A stretch of 52,839 bases of DNA from Paractinoplanes ferrugineus (GTDB taxonomy: Bacteria; Actinomycetota; Actinomycetes; Mycobacteriales; Micromonosporaceae): the NCBI RefSeq assembly GCF_016862195.1, contig NZ_BOMM01000048.1, forward strand, positions 1-52,839, written 5' to 3'. The position numbers were made by a program, and so were the translations under genes. Below, one piece after another: positions 1-8,536 of this stretch; positions within the stretch are counted from its first letter, which is position 1, and every line of letters starts with the position of its first letter. The notes beneath the pieces were generated by a model. It made no database searches. It saw only the letters and a list, made by a program, of their open reading frames with translations, and was not told the DNA's origin.

Positions 1-3
1 GCG

Positions 4-1518
4 TTAGAGCGCGGCCGGCAATGTCGTTCGTATGTAGTCGATAAGGTCGATCACGCACGCAGTGTCCTCGAATGGGATCAAGTCAGCGCGAAGCTGTGCC
101 ACGCGTTGCACCGCCCGCGCCGACGTAGTGCGAGCCGCCAGGTCGACCGCCTCGCGTCCTCGCGAACACGCTTCATCCACGCTCCCGGCGGCAGCCAACG
201 ATGAAGCAAACAGCGCGGTGTCGATGGCGAGCCGGCGCACCCGGCCGGCGCCAACACCAGCCACCGCCTGTTTGACCTCGTGCTGCGCGGTGCGATGCGA
301 ACCGAGGTCGAACATACAATGCGCCACCTCGTCCGACAGATAAGCCGGTGTGAAGTAGCCGATCCACTCCGGCCGCTCCGACCCCTCGCCCCGGGCGAGA
401 TGGCGTTCACCGGTGCGCAAGGCCGTCGAACAGCTCAACGCGTCACCGAGGCGGGCGTAGCAGCGAGCGATGACAGCCCACAGACACGCGTGAAGCACCT
501 CCGGGGCCTCAGCGGGCAGCCCGCTACGCCCGATCTGCGCCATCCGCAGCCCATGGCTCGGATACCCACAATGCAGGGCGAGGTGGCCGAGGCTCACACC
601 GAGCAGATACGCGCCGAACGTCCGGTTATCGCTCTCCATAGTCAGGGAAAGGGCATGGAGATAGTGTCGCTGCGCGACTCCGTCAGCACCGGAATCGACG
701 GCTTGGTAGCCAGCCAATTCGCGGGCTCCCACCGCAATCCGGTAGACCTCACTCCGAACGGCCTCGCCATCATGCCAGCCATAGATCAGCCTGCGGACAG
801 GAACGTCGATGAAGTCAGCCACCTGAGAATGGACTGCGCCAGCACCGAGACCATGGTCAAGATCGCGGAGGTTCTGCAGTCGCCGTGCGGCTTGGTCTAC
901 GTCACCAAATCCGATACTCAAAGTGCCGCGAAGCCCTGTGCGGGCCGGACGGCTGTCTCCGCGTAGCCACTGCTGCGCAGGCGCGTCGAGGGCGGCCGGC
1001 CGGAAGGGCACGTACGAGCTGGCGGGGCGATCCAGCGCAATAGCGGGATGGGAACGGTGAATAGCTTCCCGTGACAGCGGAGGCGTTATTTCACTAGGGC
1101 TACCCATGAATCCGACTGGACCCGCAACAGAATAACTCTCGGTTGGAGTTTCGCAGGGCGCAGCATATGCGGTAGGCACGTCAGCGGTCATCCCAAAATC
1201 GTCGACCGAGACAGCAGATTTCCGACGCTGTGTCGGAGCAGAGCGGGTGGGCCGCCGGCGCTCCGCGATCAAGCCGATGTCGGCTGCGTCCTTGACGCCT
1301 AGTACGGCGCAGAGCGCTGCGAGCCGCTCGGGGCACATCCCGCCGCCGATGCGTCCCTGCTCGATCCGCCCAATCGTGTTCTCATTCAAAGCCCCGTGCG
1401 TGCACGTCGCCAGGGCCGGTTCCCGGTTGGCGGCGTCCGCAACTTCCGGCCGTGACAGGTCCATACGCAGCCGGGCGTTCCAGAACAGCCTATTCGGAAC
1501 AGGATCCCTCTTCGGCAT
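4..1518 (-). CDS. HTH-type regulator with TPR-like C-terminal region
   Basis: This 504-residue protein has an N-terminal XRE-like helix-turn-helix: a short segment rich in R, L and E, then a NENTIGRIEQGR stretch around residue 45-56 typical of the recognition helix. A low-complexity linker (about 85-200) is followed by an alpha-helical region to the C-terminus resembling the TPR-like sensor part of actinobacterial XRE regulators; the WIGYF motif near residue 390 is shared with the truncated regulator at 2327-3412. It is divergent from the NUDIX gene at 1767. DNA binding is inferred from the HTH; ligand and targets are unknown. The gene is complete, with TAA at 4-6. Confidence 0.7.
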   Translation of the reverse strand: MPKRDPVPNRLFWNARLRMDLSRPEVADAANREPALATCTHGALNENTIGRIEQGRIGGGMCPERLAALCAVLGVKDAADIGLIAERRRPTRSAPTQRRKSAVSVDDFGMTADVPTAYAAPCETPTESYSVAGPVGFMGSPSEITPPLSREAIHRSHPAIALDRPASSYVPFRPAALDAPAQQWLRGDSRPARTGLRGTLSIGFGDVDQAARRLQNLRDLDHGLGAGAVHSQVADFIDVPVRRLIYGWHDGEAVRSEVYRIAVGARELAGYQAVDSGADGVAQRHYLHALSLTMESDNRTFGAYLLGVSLGHLALHCGYPSHGLRMAQIGRSGLPAEAPEVLHACLWAVIARCYARLGDALSCSTALRTGERHLARGEGSERPEWIGYFTPAYLSDEVAHCMFDLGSHRTAQHEVKQAVAGVGAGRVRRLAIDTALFASSLAAAGSVDEACSRGREAVDLAARTTSARAVQRVAQLRADLIPFEDTACVIDLIDYIRTTLPAAL

Positions 1519-1766
1519 TGCCGCGCCCCCGGTCGCCCCATCCGTGACTGGACCAGATCAGACATCATTCCAGCGCTTTACACCACGACGCAACCCAACA
1601 TGTACGGCAGGCGGGACCTATCGCGTGAAACGACGCTGTCGTGACATACGCCGTCGGTCGGAGGCGCCGAAGAGTCGGCGCGGCAGAGACTTGCACGTTG
1701 ATGCGCGAAGATGCGGTGCGGGCTCGATCGATCGGGTCCCCGGCGCCGCGCGGCTACTGTTCGCTG

Positions 1767-2330
1767 ATGAGCGTGGAACCGAAGCGGGGCAGTGAGTGGA
1801 CCGTTCATGGGGAGCGGGTGGTCGATGACTCGCGGCGGGCGGTGCTGAGTATCGCTGACGTGGAGCTACCTGATGGGGGCCGCTTCGAGCAGTACGTTTT
1901 GCGTATCCCGGCGGCGGCGATGGTCATCGTGCTCGACGACGACGAACGGGTGCTGATGATGTGGCGGCATCGTTTCATCGTCGGCCGTTGGGTCTGGGAG
2001 CTGCCCGGCGGCTATCTCGACCCGACCGAGGACTCCATGGCCTGCGCTGAGCGGGAGGTTGAAGAGGAGACCGGCTGGCGGCCGCGCAAGATGGAAAAGT
2101 TGATCAGCTTCCAGCCGATGGTAGGCACGATCGACCAGCAGAACATCGTCTACCTGGCCCGAGGCGCCGACTTCACCGGCGCAGAACCGGACATCAACGA
2201 GGCCGAGCGCATCGGCTGGATCCCACTGGAGGAGATCCAACAGCTCATCGATGACGGCACCATCGTGGGGGCTGGCTCCGTTTCTGGGCTGCTGGCGCTG
2301 CTGCTGCGGAAAGCGACCGGCAAACTCTAG
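1767..2330 (+). CDS. NUDIX hydrolase, ADP-ribose pyrophosphatase-like
   Basis: The 187-residue product carries a full Nudix box (G-x5-E-x7-REVEEETGW) directly after an ELPGGYLDP segment, a pattern common in ADP-ribose and nucleoside-diphosphate-sugar pyrophosphatases. Such enzymes cleave X-linked nucleoside diphosphates using Mg2+ held by the glutamates of the box. I placed the start at the ATG at 1767 (MSVEP) because the upstream in-frame extension is arginine-rich and not Nudix-like. Its stop codon overlaps by 4 nt the stop of the convergent truncated regulator. XRE/TPR regulators beside NUDIX genes are common in actinomycetes, so a regulatory link is plausible. The substrate is not determinable here. 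Confidence 0.8.
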   Translation: MSVEPKRGSEWTVHGERVVDDSRRAVLSIADVELPDGGRFEQYVLRIPAAAMVIVLDDDERVLMMWRHRFIVGRWVWELPGGYLDPTEDSMACAEREVEEETGWRPRKMEKLISFQPMVGTIDQQNIVYLARGADFTGAEPDINEAERIGWIPLEEIQQLIDDGTIVGAGSVSGLLALLLRKATGKL

Positions 2331-3412
2331 GCGCTCGACAACACCGGCCGGGCGCGCTCGGTGAAGTCCTGCACTGCGGGGAGCCCGACGAACTTGGACA
2401 GGCGGTCGGCAAGGTCTGCCAGATAGTCGCGGGAGCGGGACGAGGACAGACCTTCGGCCGCTGTGACGGCGTCGATGCCGATGCGGGCTGCTTCCTCCGG
2501 CTCGCCGGTTTGGGCGTGGGCAACGGCGAGCAGGACGAGGTTGAATTGCCGTCCTCGTGCGTACTGCCGACCATCCATGTCGAGTGATCGGCCGGCGAAC
2601 CGCACAGCGATATCGCCCCGCCCGAGAGCGGTGAAACAGTGGCCGAACTTGGCCGCCAGATACGACTCGTCGAAGTAGCCGATCCACTGCGGCTCGCTGG
2701 CCCGGTCAGCCCGGTCGAAAATTGTCTCGGCCCTGGTCAACGCTGAGGCACAAGCCTTCTCATTGCCTCCGACGGCGTGACCTTGTGCTTCGAGTACGGC
2801 CGACTCCGCCTCGATGGCGGCGATACCGGCCTGTGCCGCAGCGCGGCCGGCGGCGCGGGCCAGGTCCACCGCTTCCGCCGATGCGCTCAGGAACGCAGCC
2901 TGGTGACTCATCGCCGCCAAGATCTCCGCTCCCAGCGCCCGGTCACCGGCACCCGCCGCCAACCGCAGCGCCTGGATCAGGTAGCGCTGGGCCAGCCCGT
3001 GCATTCCCGCGTCGTACGAGGCCCAACCTGCGAGCTGCGTCGTCTCCGCGACTGCGGACCACAACTGACGGCCGATTGCCGCGCTGTAGCGACCGTTGAC
3101 CAGGTCGGTGATCTCGGTGCTGAGGAACCGGACCAGGCTGTCCCGGACATGGCCGCCGCCGAACTGGTTGTCCAACGCCCGGTACGTCGAGGTCATACGG
3201 CGAACAGTCTCGACGTCGGCGGCACCGATCATCCGTTCACCGTCACCAGCTGGGTGCTCATCGAACGCCGACATCAGCCACCGCATGGCCGCAGGCAGAA
3301 ACGCCGTCGCGTTGAAGCCCACCTGCCCCAACAGGTGCCGCCGCATGTCACTGTGCCAAAGGTCAACGGCGACGTCGATGCCGTGCCGCCAATCCAGCGC
3401 GAACTCCAGCCC
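2327..3412 (-). pseudogene. Truncated HTH/TPR-type regulator (N-terminus lost)
   Basis: The reading frame encodes the C-terminal part of a regulator related to the one at 4-1518: both share a WIGYF motif followed by an acidic/aromatic segment and a helical TPR-like region. Recognisable sequence starts near LEFALDWRHGID at about 3410. The expected N-terminal helix-turn-helix is missing. Upstream the frame stays open to 3832, but only as the antisense of a transporter fragment, so that extension is not protein-like. I infer a deletion that removed the 5' part of this gene. A shorter protein could still be made from an internal start. Confidence 0.6.
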
Positions 3413-3423
3413 CGACAGGGCGG

Positions 3424-3775
3424 CTTGGTGATGCTGGTGTTCGCGATCACCGGTTTCGGCGGTCTGACCGGCCTGCTCATTCCGCTGTGGTTCGTGCTGG
3501 CCATGGTCGGCCTCGCGATGCCGAACGCCCCGGCGATCGCGCTGTCCCGGCACGGGGAGGCCGCCGGCACCGCGGCCGCGCTGCTGGGCGCGGTGCAGTT
3601 CGGCATCGGTGCCCTGGCCGCTCCGCTGGTGGGCGCGATCGGCGTGGGCGCGGTCCCGATGGCGATCGTCGTGTTCGGCGGCATGGCCGCGGCGATGCTC
3701 ACGCTGCACCTGGTCGTCCGGCCCCGGCAACTGCCGGTCGACCAGATCGACTCCGCGGTGGCCGTAGCGCACTGA
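3424..3775 (+). pseudogene. C-terminal fragment of a Bcr/CflA-type MFS drug transporter
   Basis: About 115 codons encode hydrophobic segments with the PNAPAIALSRHGEAAGTAAALLG stretch (given here only as a motif name: PNAP...SRHGEAAGTA) characteristic of the last third of Bcr/CflA multidrug transporters, ending in a normal tail and stop at 3775. The upstream two thirds of the transporter is absent and replaced by the antisense of the truncated regulator, with the junction near 3412-3424. It cannot be a functional transporter. With its neighbour it marks a deletion or rearrangement scar. Confidence 0.65.
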
Positions 3776-3883
3776 CACCGACGCGTTCCGCCGCGACTTC
3801 GCCGACCACGGTGAGGTCGGGGCGGCCGGCACGGTCCACCGCGCCGAGATGTCCTGGGGGAGCGAGCCCAGGCGTGAAACGAA
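3776..3883 (+). other. Short intergenic stretch with possible gene debris
   Basis: No complete gene. One frame reads through residues resembling the end of a glyoxalase/VOC-type domain (FRRDFADHGEV...GTVHRAEMSWG), which could be another gene remnant of the same decayed zone. The match is too short to be sure. Confidence 0.2.
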
Positions 3884-3916
3884 GAGCCCGAGCCGGCGGA
3901 CGGCCGGCTCGGGCTC
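3884..3916 (-). terminator. Terminator of the GH64 gene
   Basis: A perfect 14-bp stem (GAGCCCGAGCCGGC at 3884-3897 pairing with 3903-3916) with a 5-nt loop lies just downstream of the GH64 stop codon. On the minus strand it is followed by a T-rich stretch (TTCGTTTC). Confidence 0.7.
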
Positions 3917-3933
3917 CTGCCGGGTGAAGAGGA

Positions 3934-5544
3934 TCAGAACGCGGTCATCGTGATGGTGGCCAGGCGCGGGTCACCGTCGTGGACCAGGGATTCCTGGTTC
4001 TGCACGTCGTCGAAGGCGAACGCGTACGCCTTGCCGTCGACCATGTTGTCGTGGATGACCTTGGCGTACAGGTCGGCCGGCTTGTTCTTGTAGAAGTCGG
4101 CCGCGGTGCCGCTCGGCTGGGTGTCAAGGGTGCCGAGCGTGCCCCGGGTCAGGGCCGCGCAGAGGGTGCGGGCGATCGGGCCGACGACCTGGTCGTTCGG
4201 GGCGCCCAGGGCGCCGTCGCAACCCCACACGTCGGCGGTGGAAGGCTTGGTGAACGAGGCCACCGGCTTGCCGCTGGTGTCGGTGAAGTTCATGACGTTG
4301 CCACTGGTCCGGCCGGTGAACTTGGTGTTCGGCCGGTCCCCGAACGGCACCACGGTGAGGGTCTTGCTCGCGTACGCGTTCCAGGCGCTGGTGATGTACG
4401 AGTCGTAGAACGTCGGGCTCATCAGGCCGGCGTCGGCGGCCTTGCCGGGGGCCAGCACGCGCAGCACGGTGCCGTCCGAGCGGGTGACGACGCTCTTCGC
4501 GAAGTCGGCGGAGGACTTGACGGCGTCGATGACGTTCTGCCGGCCGCCCGGCTTGAGCGTGCCGGTCGACAGCGTGCCGCCGGTGCCGCCGGTGACGCTC
4601 ACCGTGTGCGGCACCGCGAACATGTCGACCTGCGAGCTGTTCAGGAACAGGCCGCCCTGGTCGAGGGTGAACTCGCTCCAGTCGAACAGGATGTCGTGGT
4701 TGGGGTCGCCGCCGGCCCACGGCGCGGGCTGCACCAGGCCGTCGGTGGTGAGGCGGAAGTCGAGTTTGCGCCCGAACGACATGTAGAGGCGGCCGGAAAG
4801 ACCCTTCGGCATCTTGATCGTGGTGCTGCCGCCGTTGGCCGGGCCGGCGATCGACACGTCGGGGGCCGGAACCGGCACGGTCCCGCCGCCGGTCCACGCG
4901 GTGAACGCGCCGTCCTTGCTGACGTAGCCGAGCTTGCCCGTCGCCAGGTTGACGCCGAGCAGGTAGAGGAAGACCGCGTCGCCACGCCCGGTGTTGTTCT
5001 TGATAGTCACCGGGAGCAGGTCGGACGCGGGTGGCACGTCCTCTTTCGGGGCGTTGGTGGTGGGCGCGACGGTCGTCTTGGTCGGAGCCGGCGCGACCGT
5101 GGTGGGCGTGCCGGTCGTGGGCTTCGCGGAGGTCGGGGCGGTCGTCGGCGAGACGACCCCGTTGCAGGGCACACCGTTGATCTTGCAGTTGGTGGGCTGG
5201 CCGCCGGAGCCGACGAACCCGAAGGTCGCCTTGGCTCCGACGGCCAGCGTCCCGTTCCAGCTTCTGTTCGCGAAGACGACATGTCGCCCCGAGATGTTTG
5301 CCTCCGTGTCCCAGAAGCTACCGATCGCCGCACCCGCGGGCAGATCGAACTCCACCTTCCAGGCCGTCATGCCCGCCGCCCCGGTGTTGCTGACGGTCAC
5401 CTCGTCCTGCCAGCCGCTGCCCCAGTCCGACACGGTGCGAAGGGATGCGGTCGGTGCCGCGGCCGAGGCCGGCAGGGCGATCCACGTCGTGGTCGCGGCC
5501 GCCACCGCGACCACGGCGCTGAAGATGAGAGTTCGTTTCCGCAT
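3934..5544 (-). CDS. Secreted GH64 beta-1,3-glucanase with N-terminal CBM2
   Basis: This 536-residue secreted enzyme has a signal peptide (cleavage after about residue 29, ASA/A), a CBM2-like domain (about 30-130), a Pro/Thr linker (131-175) and a GH64 catalytic domain (about 178-536). In the family, laminaripentaose-producing beta-1,3-glucanases use a Glu/Asp pair 16 residues apart; here E291 in DWSEFT and D307 in QVDMFA show that spacing. It should cut beta-1,3-glucan of fungal walls or callose outside the cell. The start was placed at ATG 5544, which gives the MRKR signal peptide; the 14-residue upstream extension would precede it. A strong terminator follows. Confidence 0.88.
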   Translation of the reverse strand: MRKRTLIFSAVVAVAAATTTWIALPASAAAPTASLRTVSDWGSGWQDEVTVSNTGAAGMTAWKVEFDLPAGAAIGSFWDTEANISGRHVVFANRSWNGTLAVGAKATFGFVGSGGQPTNCKINGVPCNGVVSPTTAPTSAKPTTGTPTTVAPAPTKTTVAPTTNAPKEDVPPASDLLPVTIKNNTGRGDAVFLYLLGVNLATGKLGYVSKDGAFTAWTGGGTVPVPAPDVSIAGPANGGSTTIKMPKGLSGRLYMSFGRKLDFRLTTDGLVQPAPWAGGDPNHDILFDWSEFTLDQGGLFLNSSQVDMFAVPHTVSVTGGTGGTLSTGTLKPGGRQNVIDAVKSSADFAKSVVTRSDGTVLRVLAPGKAADAGLMSPTFYDSYITSAWNAYASKTLTVVPFGDRPNTKFTGRTSGNVMNFTDTSGKPVASFTKPSTADVWGCDGALGAPNDQVVGPIARTLCAALTRGTLGTLDTQPSGTAADFYKNKPADLYAKVIHDNMVDGKAYAFAFDDVQNQESLVHDGDPRLATITMTAF

Positions 5545-5673
5545 CGTCGGGATACTCCAAAGGATCGGCTTGGGGGACTCGGCCATCCTCGGGAGCGGCC
5601 CGGCGACGCATCGAGCCGGAAGCGATCTTTTACGGTTCCGTTAAGGTCCTTCTGCCCGTTCAGCCGGGGTGGA

Positions 5674-7185
5674 TTACCCGCGGTGCCACTTCTGGTTGGC
5701 GGTGCCCCCGCACTCCCACAGCTGCAGGCCGGCGCCGTCGTCACCGTTCCAGTCCTTGATGTCGATGCACTTGTTGGCCTGCGGATTCACCAGATCACCG
5801 GCGGCCGACAGGACGAACTGCTGGGCCGGGTTACCGCTGCAGCCGACGATCTGGATGACCGCCCCGTTGGCCGTCGAGCCCCAGGCGACGTCCATGCACT
5901 TGCCGTTGGACGTCTGCAACGTCCCGTTCACGAACGTCCACTTCTGCGCGCCGGTGCCGTTGCAGTTCCACATCTGCAGCGCCACGCCGTCGGCGAAGTT
6001 GCCGTTCGGCACGTCTACGCACTTGCCGTTCCAGTCGCTGATCAGCGAGGTGGTGCTGCCCCCGCCACCGCTCGTGGTCAGCGACAGTCCGTAGGTACCG
6101 AGGATCTCGTTCACCGGCTGGAACCACATCGTGCCGCCGGACGAGCAGTTGCCGCTGCCGCCGGACGTCACGCCCTGGGCCTGGTTGCCGGAGATCCACG
6201 ACCCGCCGGAGTCGCCCGGCTCGGCGCAGGCGTTGCTGCGGGACAGGCCGGAGACGGAGCCCTGCGCGTAGACGATGGTCTCGTCGCGGCCGAGCAGGGT
6301 GCCGCAGCGCCAGCCGGTGGTGCGCCCGGACCGGCAGATCGAGCTGCCGACGGCGGCGTCGGCCGAGCCGGCCACCACCACGTTGCCGCCCGAGTAGTTG
6401 TTCACCCACGGCTGCGGCGTCCAGTTGCCGTTGGTGCGGATCCACGAGTAGTCGTTGCCCGGGAACGACGAGCCGGCGAACGTGCCCTGGCTGACGTTGT
6501 TGTAACCGAGCGTGGGACTGCCGGTGCCGCCGCAGTGCCCGGCACTGACGAAACCGCCGGCCACCGCGAAGCCGACCGAGCACAGCGTGTTGCCGTTGAT
6601 CACGTACTGGTCGCCGCCGCGGATGTCGTACATCGGGCGCGGTTGCTCGGCGAGGGCCTGCACGGTGACCTCGGCGGCCCCGCTCGTCCGGGCGAAATCG
6701 GCGGCCGCCTCCTCCGCGCCCGGCTTCGCCAGGACCACCACCCGGTTGTCGGGGACATCCACATACCAACCCCGGACGTCCGCTTGCGCTGCGAGTGCCG
6801 CGTTCCGGTCCAATTTCGTACGGGTGGCGGCGAGCGAGGCGGCGTCATGGCGTACGAGGATCGGGGTCGCGCCTTCCGCCCGTACCGAAGCCTCGGACGC
6901 GGCGGAAGTCACCGCGACCGTGAGTTTCGACGCGCCGTCGGGGATCCACGCGCCCGCGAAGGCGGAGCCGAGCCGGGCGCGCAGCCGCTTCTCCACCACC
7001 GGCGCCGCCGCCTCGGTGCGCAGCCGTGCCGCGATCTGGCCGTCGTCGAGTTCGAGGTCGCGTCGCATCGCGGCGAGCATGCCCGGCGCGATGTCGAAAT
7101 CCGCGGGAGCGGCTGATGCGGGTGTGGGGGACAGTGTGCCGGCAGTGATCGTGGCGACCACGATCGCGAGAATTCTTCGACGCAT
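5674..7185 (-). CDS. Streptogrisin-like S1 serine protease with ricin-type lectin domain
   Basis: The 503-residue preproenzyme has a signal peptide (about 1-25), an alpha-lytic-protease-type propeptide (about 26-185), a chymotrypsin-fold protease (about 186-365) with triad H217 (SAGHCG), D245 (NDYSWI) and S326 (GDSGGSW), a Gly-rich linker, and a C-terminal ricin B-type beta-trefoil (about 380-503) with repeated QxW-like motifs. It should be secreted, self-process its propeptide and bind a carbohydrate surface. The ATG at 7185 has an AAGGA ribosome binding site about 8 nt upstream. The promoter and a LacI-type palindrome lie at 7219-7267. Next to the GH64 gene it suggests lysis of fungal or other cell walls. 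Confidence 0.9.
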   Translation of the reverse strand: MRRRILAIVVATITAGTLSPTPASAAPADFDIAPGMLAAMRRDLELDDGQIAARLRTEAAAPVVEKRLRARLGSAFAGAWIPDGASKLTVAVTSAASEASVRAEGATPILVRHDAASLAATRTKLDRNAALAAQADVRGWYVDVPDNRVVVLAKPGAEEAAADFARTSGAAEVTVQALAEQPRPMYDIRGGDQYVINGNTLCSVGFAVAGGFVSAGHCGGTGSPTLGYNNVSQGTFAGSSFPGNDYSWIRTNGNWTPQPWVNNYSGGNVVVAGSADAAVGSSICRSGRTTGWRCGTLLGRDETIVYAQGSVSGLSRSNACAEPGDSGGSWISGNQAQGVTSGGSGNCSSGGTMWFQPVNEILGTYGLSLTTSGGGGSTTSLISDWNGKCVDVPNGNFADGVALQMWNCNGTGAQKWTFVNGTLQTSNGKCMDVAWGSTANGAVIQIVGCSGNPAQQFVLSAAGDLVNPQANKCIDIKDWNGDDGAGLQLWECGGTANQKWHRG

Positions 7186-7218
7186 GGGGAGTCCTTCCAG
7201 CAGGGGAATGTGCGGAAG

Positions 7219-7230
7219 GAGAGCGCTCTC
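7219..7230. promoter_or_regulatory. LacI-type operator palindrome at the protease transcription start
   Basis: GAGAGCGCTCTC is a perfect 12-bp palindrome with the GAGCGCTC core shared with the CebR box at 47157-47170. It sits immediately downstream of the predicted -10 box, where a bound repressor would block transcription of the protease gene. The binding protein is unknown. Confidence 0.5.
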
Positions 7231-7238
7231 TTGATCGG

Positions 7239-7267
7239 AGTTTGTCTATCTCTGACAACGGTGTCAA
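7239..7267 (-). promoter_or_regulatory. Promoter of the serine protease gene
   Basis: On the minus strand a consensus -35 TTGACA (7267-7262) is followed after 17 nt by CAAACT (7244-7239), matching the xAnnnT pattern of actinobacterial -10 boxes. The expected start is near 7232, just before the palindrome at 7219-7230. Confidence 0.5.
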
Positions 7268-7368
7268 GAAATCTTCGGGAAACCTGCCCGAGAGCACCGG
7301 AAGGTGCCCTCGCCGCCGATAGGCATCGCGTGCAAGGCTTGGGCTTTCCGGAAGATGGGGCACGGGGC

Positions 7369-8532
7369 ATGGGCATGATCAAGGTCGTCGGACTGGTGTT
7401 GCATCCACGCCGCGACTGCGGGTCGGCGATCAACGCGATCGTCGAGTGGGCAACCCGGCGCGAGGTCACCGTCCTCGGGCTGCACGACGAGATCAACCGG
7501 ATCGACTGCGACGCCGTCGCGGTCACTCAGGAGGAGATGGTCGAGCGGGCTCAGCTGCTGGTCAGCCTGGGTGGAGACGGCACCATGCTGCGCACCATGC
7601 GGGCCGTCGAGGGGCGTAAGACGCCGGTGCTCGGGGTCAACGTGGGGCGGCTCGGCTTCCTGGCCGAGGTCGACCTGCCCGACCTGCCGAACGCGCTGTC
7701 GGCGATCGACGGGCACAACTTCACCGTCGAGTCACGCACCGCCGTGCGCACCACCCTGCCCGACGGGCGGGAGGTGACGGCGTTCAACGACATCGCGATG
7801 GTGCGGGTGCCCGGCGACGGCCTCGCGGCGGTCGGCATCTGCGTCGAAGGTAAAAACTTCGTGAACTACGCGGCCGACGCGGTGATCGTGTCGACGCCCA
7901 CCGGCAGCACGGCCTATTCGTTCTCGGCCGGCGGCCCGATCGTCTCGCCGAACGTCGAGGGCCTGATCGTCAGCGCCTCGGCCGCCCACTCGTCGTTCAA
8001 CCGCTCCCTGGTGATGGCCCTGGCCGAACGCCTCGAGCTCAACGTGCTGCCGACCAGCGGCCGGCTCGCGATCGAGGTCGACGGGATCATCGAGGGCTAC
8101 GCCGGCCCCGACGACAAGCTGGAGATCGCCCCGATTCCCACCGCCGCCCAGGTCGTCCGCCTCGGCGACACCTCGTTCTACGAGCGGGCCCGCCGCAAGC
8201 TGCGCGTCGAGGGCAGCGCCCAGGTCGGCCTGCCCGGCGCGACCGACGACGCCGTGGTGGTCGACAGCTTCGAGCGGCAGCGCTACGAGATCCTGCTCGG
8301 CGGCGAGACCGCCGGGGTGCTGCACTACCGGCGCCACGGCGGCCGGATCGACCTGATGCACACCGAGATCGAGCAGTCGTTCGCCGGTCAGGGCCTGGCG
8401 TCCCGCCTCGCCTCGGCCGCGCTGGAGGACGCCCGGGCCCGGGCCACCCCGGTCGTCGCCACCTGTCCTTTCGTCACCGGTTACCTGGACCGCCACCCGG
8501 AATACTCCGACCTGCTATCAGATGGGGCTTGA
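7369..8532 (+). CDS. NAD kinase fused to a C-terminal GNAT acetyltransferase-like domain
   Basis: Residues 1-290 are an NAD kinase, which phosphorylates NAD to NADP: the GGDGT nucleotide loop is at 68-72, the FND motif follows, and TPTGSTAYSFSAGGP near 175 is the second signature. Residues about 297-387 form a short GNAT-like domain of the COG2388/YjdJ type (GQGLASRL acetyl-CoA loop, then CPFVTGYLDRHPEY). Standard NAD kinases end near residue 290, so this is a fusion. I chose ATG 7369 (ATG 7375 is also possible), since upstream codons are not kinase-like. The stop overlaps the possible start of the next gene (8522), so it is probably the first gene of an operon with the flavoprotein and the kinase. 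Confidence 0.85.
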   Translation: MGMIKVVGLVLHPRRDCGSAINAIVEWATRREVTVLGLHDEINRIDCDAVAVTQEEMVERAQLLVSLGGDGTMLRTMRAVEGRKTPVLGVNVGRLGFLAEVDLPDLPNALSAIDGHNFTVESRTAVRTTLPDGREVTAFNDIAMVRVPGDGLAAVGICVEGKNFVNYAADAVIVSTPTGSTAYSFSAGGPIVSPNVEGLIVSASAAHSSFNRSLVMALAERLELNVLPTSGRLAIEVDGIIEGYAGPDDKLEIAPIPTAAQVVRLGDTSFYERARRKLRVEGSAQVGLPGATDDAVVVDSFERQRYEILLGGETAGVLHYRRHGGRIDLMHTEIEQSFAGQGLASRLASAALEDARARATPVVATCPFVTGYLDRHPEYSDLLSDGA

Positions 8533-8536
8533 CAGC

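Noticed and set aside
3979..7116. A 1045-codon open frame on the plus strand over the GH64 and protease genes
   Set aside because: It is antisense to two well-supported secreted enzymes and has a biased Arg/Gly/Val composition typical of high-GC shadow frames.
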